From Rubrobacter sp. (GTDB lineage: Bacteria > Actinomycetota > Rubrobacteria > Rubrobacterales > Rubrobacteraceae): 6,636 nucleotides of DNA. A program made the translations under genes and the position numbers. Below the pieces are notes generated by a model. The model searched no databases and was not told the DNA's origin. It saw only the letters and a program-made list of their open reading frames with translations. The stretch is taken from positions 1 through 6,636 of the forward strand of contig JACDFX010000099.1 of the NCBI GenBank assembly GCA_013815575.1, in the 5' to 3' direction. Position 1 is the stretch's first letter; each line of letters opens with the position of its first letter. Shown here in pieces: positions 5,822 through 6,636 of the stretch.

Positions 5822-6629
5822 ACAGGACCCCCAGGATCTCCTCGTTGTAGGCGTGCGGGTCCTCGAGCGCACGATCCGCGCGGAACGTGAACTCCCTGAT
5901 TCGGTACTCGAAGGAGCCATCCTCGACACGCGCCCGCACCTCGTCGAACTCGTCCCGGTCCACGCCCCGGTACTTGAAGACGTCTCCAGGCTTGGGAAAG
6001 ACCATCGAATCCTGGAAGTCCTTCAACTCCTGCCGCACGTCCAGCACCGGAGCCGGGGCTAGCCCGAAGAGCTGGTAGCCGCCCGCTCCCTCGACGGAGT
6101 AGATCACCGCGAAGCCCCCGCCAAAGCCGAAGGCCCGCTCGGGCGTGTAGGTGCGGGGCCGGACGTATTTGGGGACCTCGATCTGCTCCTCCGGCGGGAC
6201 GAGCTGGTACGTCCAGGGCAGCCCCGGCACGAACCCGATCATGGTCACCAGCCACGGTGATCCCAGAAGCGCCTCGATGAAGCTATCCGTGGAATCGAAG
6301 CCGTTGATCCGGGCCGCGTACTCGAGATCGGTAGCGTCCGGGTCCTGGTGGCGGTCGCGGAAGCGCATCAGCGTCTCGTGCGTCCAGGGGTCCCCAATCA
6401 TCACGGGCACGTCCACCACGCGGGTCGCGAGCTCGAACCCGCGCACGGCTCCGACCTCCTCGTCTATCTGCTGGAGGCGCTGGATCAGGTCGTCCGGCGG
6501 CAGCACGTCTGGGTCTATGCGGACCATGTAGGAGGCGTTGGAAGGGCAAATGTCCGTTACGCCCTCGATGCCGTCATCGCGGAGCCGATCCGTGATCGCC
6601 ATCGCGCGGAAGTTGACCTTCAGGCTCAT
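5811..6629 (-). CDS. PxpB/KipI-like protein, allophanate hydrolase subunit 1 family, urea-carboxylase-like variant
   Basis: A 272-residue protein of the AHS1/KipI family; ordinary PxpB has about 220-240 residues. The core carries IGFVPGLPW (131-139), RTYTPERAFGFGGGFAVIYS (159-178) and VEGAGGYQLFG (179-189). The stretches ARINGFDSTDSF (106-117), KYVRPRTYTPE (154-164) and the EGxGGYQ block resemble, from memory, the INGLDS, KYNPARTWTPE and EGPGGYQFVGRT segments of urea carboxylase. The last 60 or so residues, from GDVFKYRGVDRDEFDEVR (215-232) through GSFEYRI (238-244), also match the tail of that domain rather than plain PxpB. In standard PxpB the GF-PG motif is kept, as here. With PxpC it should bind and activate the substrate, or act as a carboxyltransferase. 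The ATG at 6629 has only 7 window bases before it and the frame stays open to the edge, so the true start could be further upstream. It is the first visible gene of the operon. Confidence 0.88.
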   Translation of the reverse strand: MSLKVNFRAMAITDRLRDDGIEGVTDICPSNASYMVRIDPDVLPPDDLIQRLQQIDEEVGAVRGFELATRVVDVPVMIGDPWTHETLMRFRDRHQDPDATDLEYAARINGFDSTDSFIEALLGSPWLVTMIGFVPGLPWTYQLVPPEEQIEVPKYVRPRTYTPERAFGFGGGFAVIYSVEGAGGYQLFGLAPAPVLDVRQELKDFQDSMVFPKPGDVFKYRGVDRDEFDEVRARVEDGSFEYRIREFTFRADRALEDPHAYNEEILGVLYGD

Positions 6630-6636
6630 CGCCTCG

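Noticed and set aside
5822..5929. N-terminal extension of pxpC by 36 residues
   Set aside because: The added residues are Arg/Ser/Thr-rich shadow of the pxpB coding sequence; family homology starts at the ATG at 5821.

Overview
The window is GC-rich throughout its coding part, with GC-ending codons and one TTG start. This suggests a high-GC actinobacterium; Rubrobacter-like is my impression from the protein style, not a proven assignment. All intact genes are on the minus strand. The plus strand holds only one broken gene.

Right part (about 1374-6629, minus strand): one compact five-gene operon. In transcription order it encodes a PxpB/KipI-like protein (allophanate hydrolase subunit 1 family), a PxpC/KipA-like protein (subunit 2 family), a PxpA protein (LamB/YcsF family), a 79-residue stand-alone biotinyl carrier domain, and a full-length molybdenum hydroxylase large subunit (xanthine dehydrogenase/CoxL family with the AYRGAGR loop). 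Junctions are an 11-base overlap, then gaps of 40, 39 and 10 bases. The operon promoter must lie beyond the right edge.

Left part (1-1373): a decayed region. It holds a two-ended fragment of an IS256-family transposase (minus, about 281-502). This abuts the 3' part of an OPT-family transporter gene (plus, about 503-1059), which also carries a one-base frameshift at about 842. The flanks (1-280 and 1060-1373) have no recognisable gene, only a few inverted repeats.

How the genes may work together: PxpA, PxpB and PxpC homologues form the ATP-dependent 5-oxoprolinase of many prokaryotes. Two things here depart from that. The PxpB homologue looks more like the matching domain of biotin-dependent urea carboxylase than like ordinary PxpB, and a biotin carrier sits inside the operon. 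A molybdenum hydroxylase follows; enzymes of that family put oxygen on the carbon next to a ring nitrogen and so make lactams. I infer a candidate pathway in which the hydroxylase makes a lactam from an N-heterocycle and the Pxp-like/biotin module opens it. The substrate is unknown. A biotin carboxylase and the FAD and 2Fe-2S subunits of the hydroxylase are not in the window.
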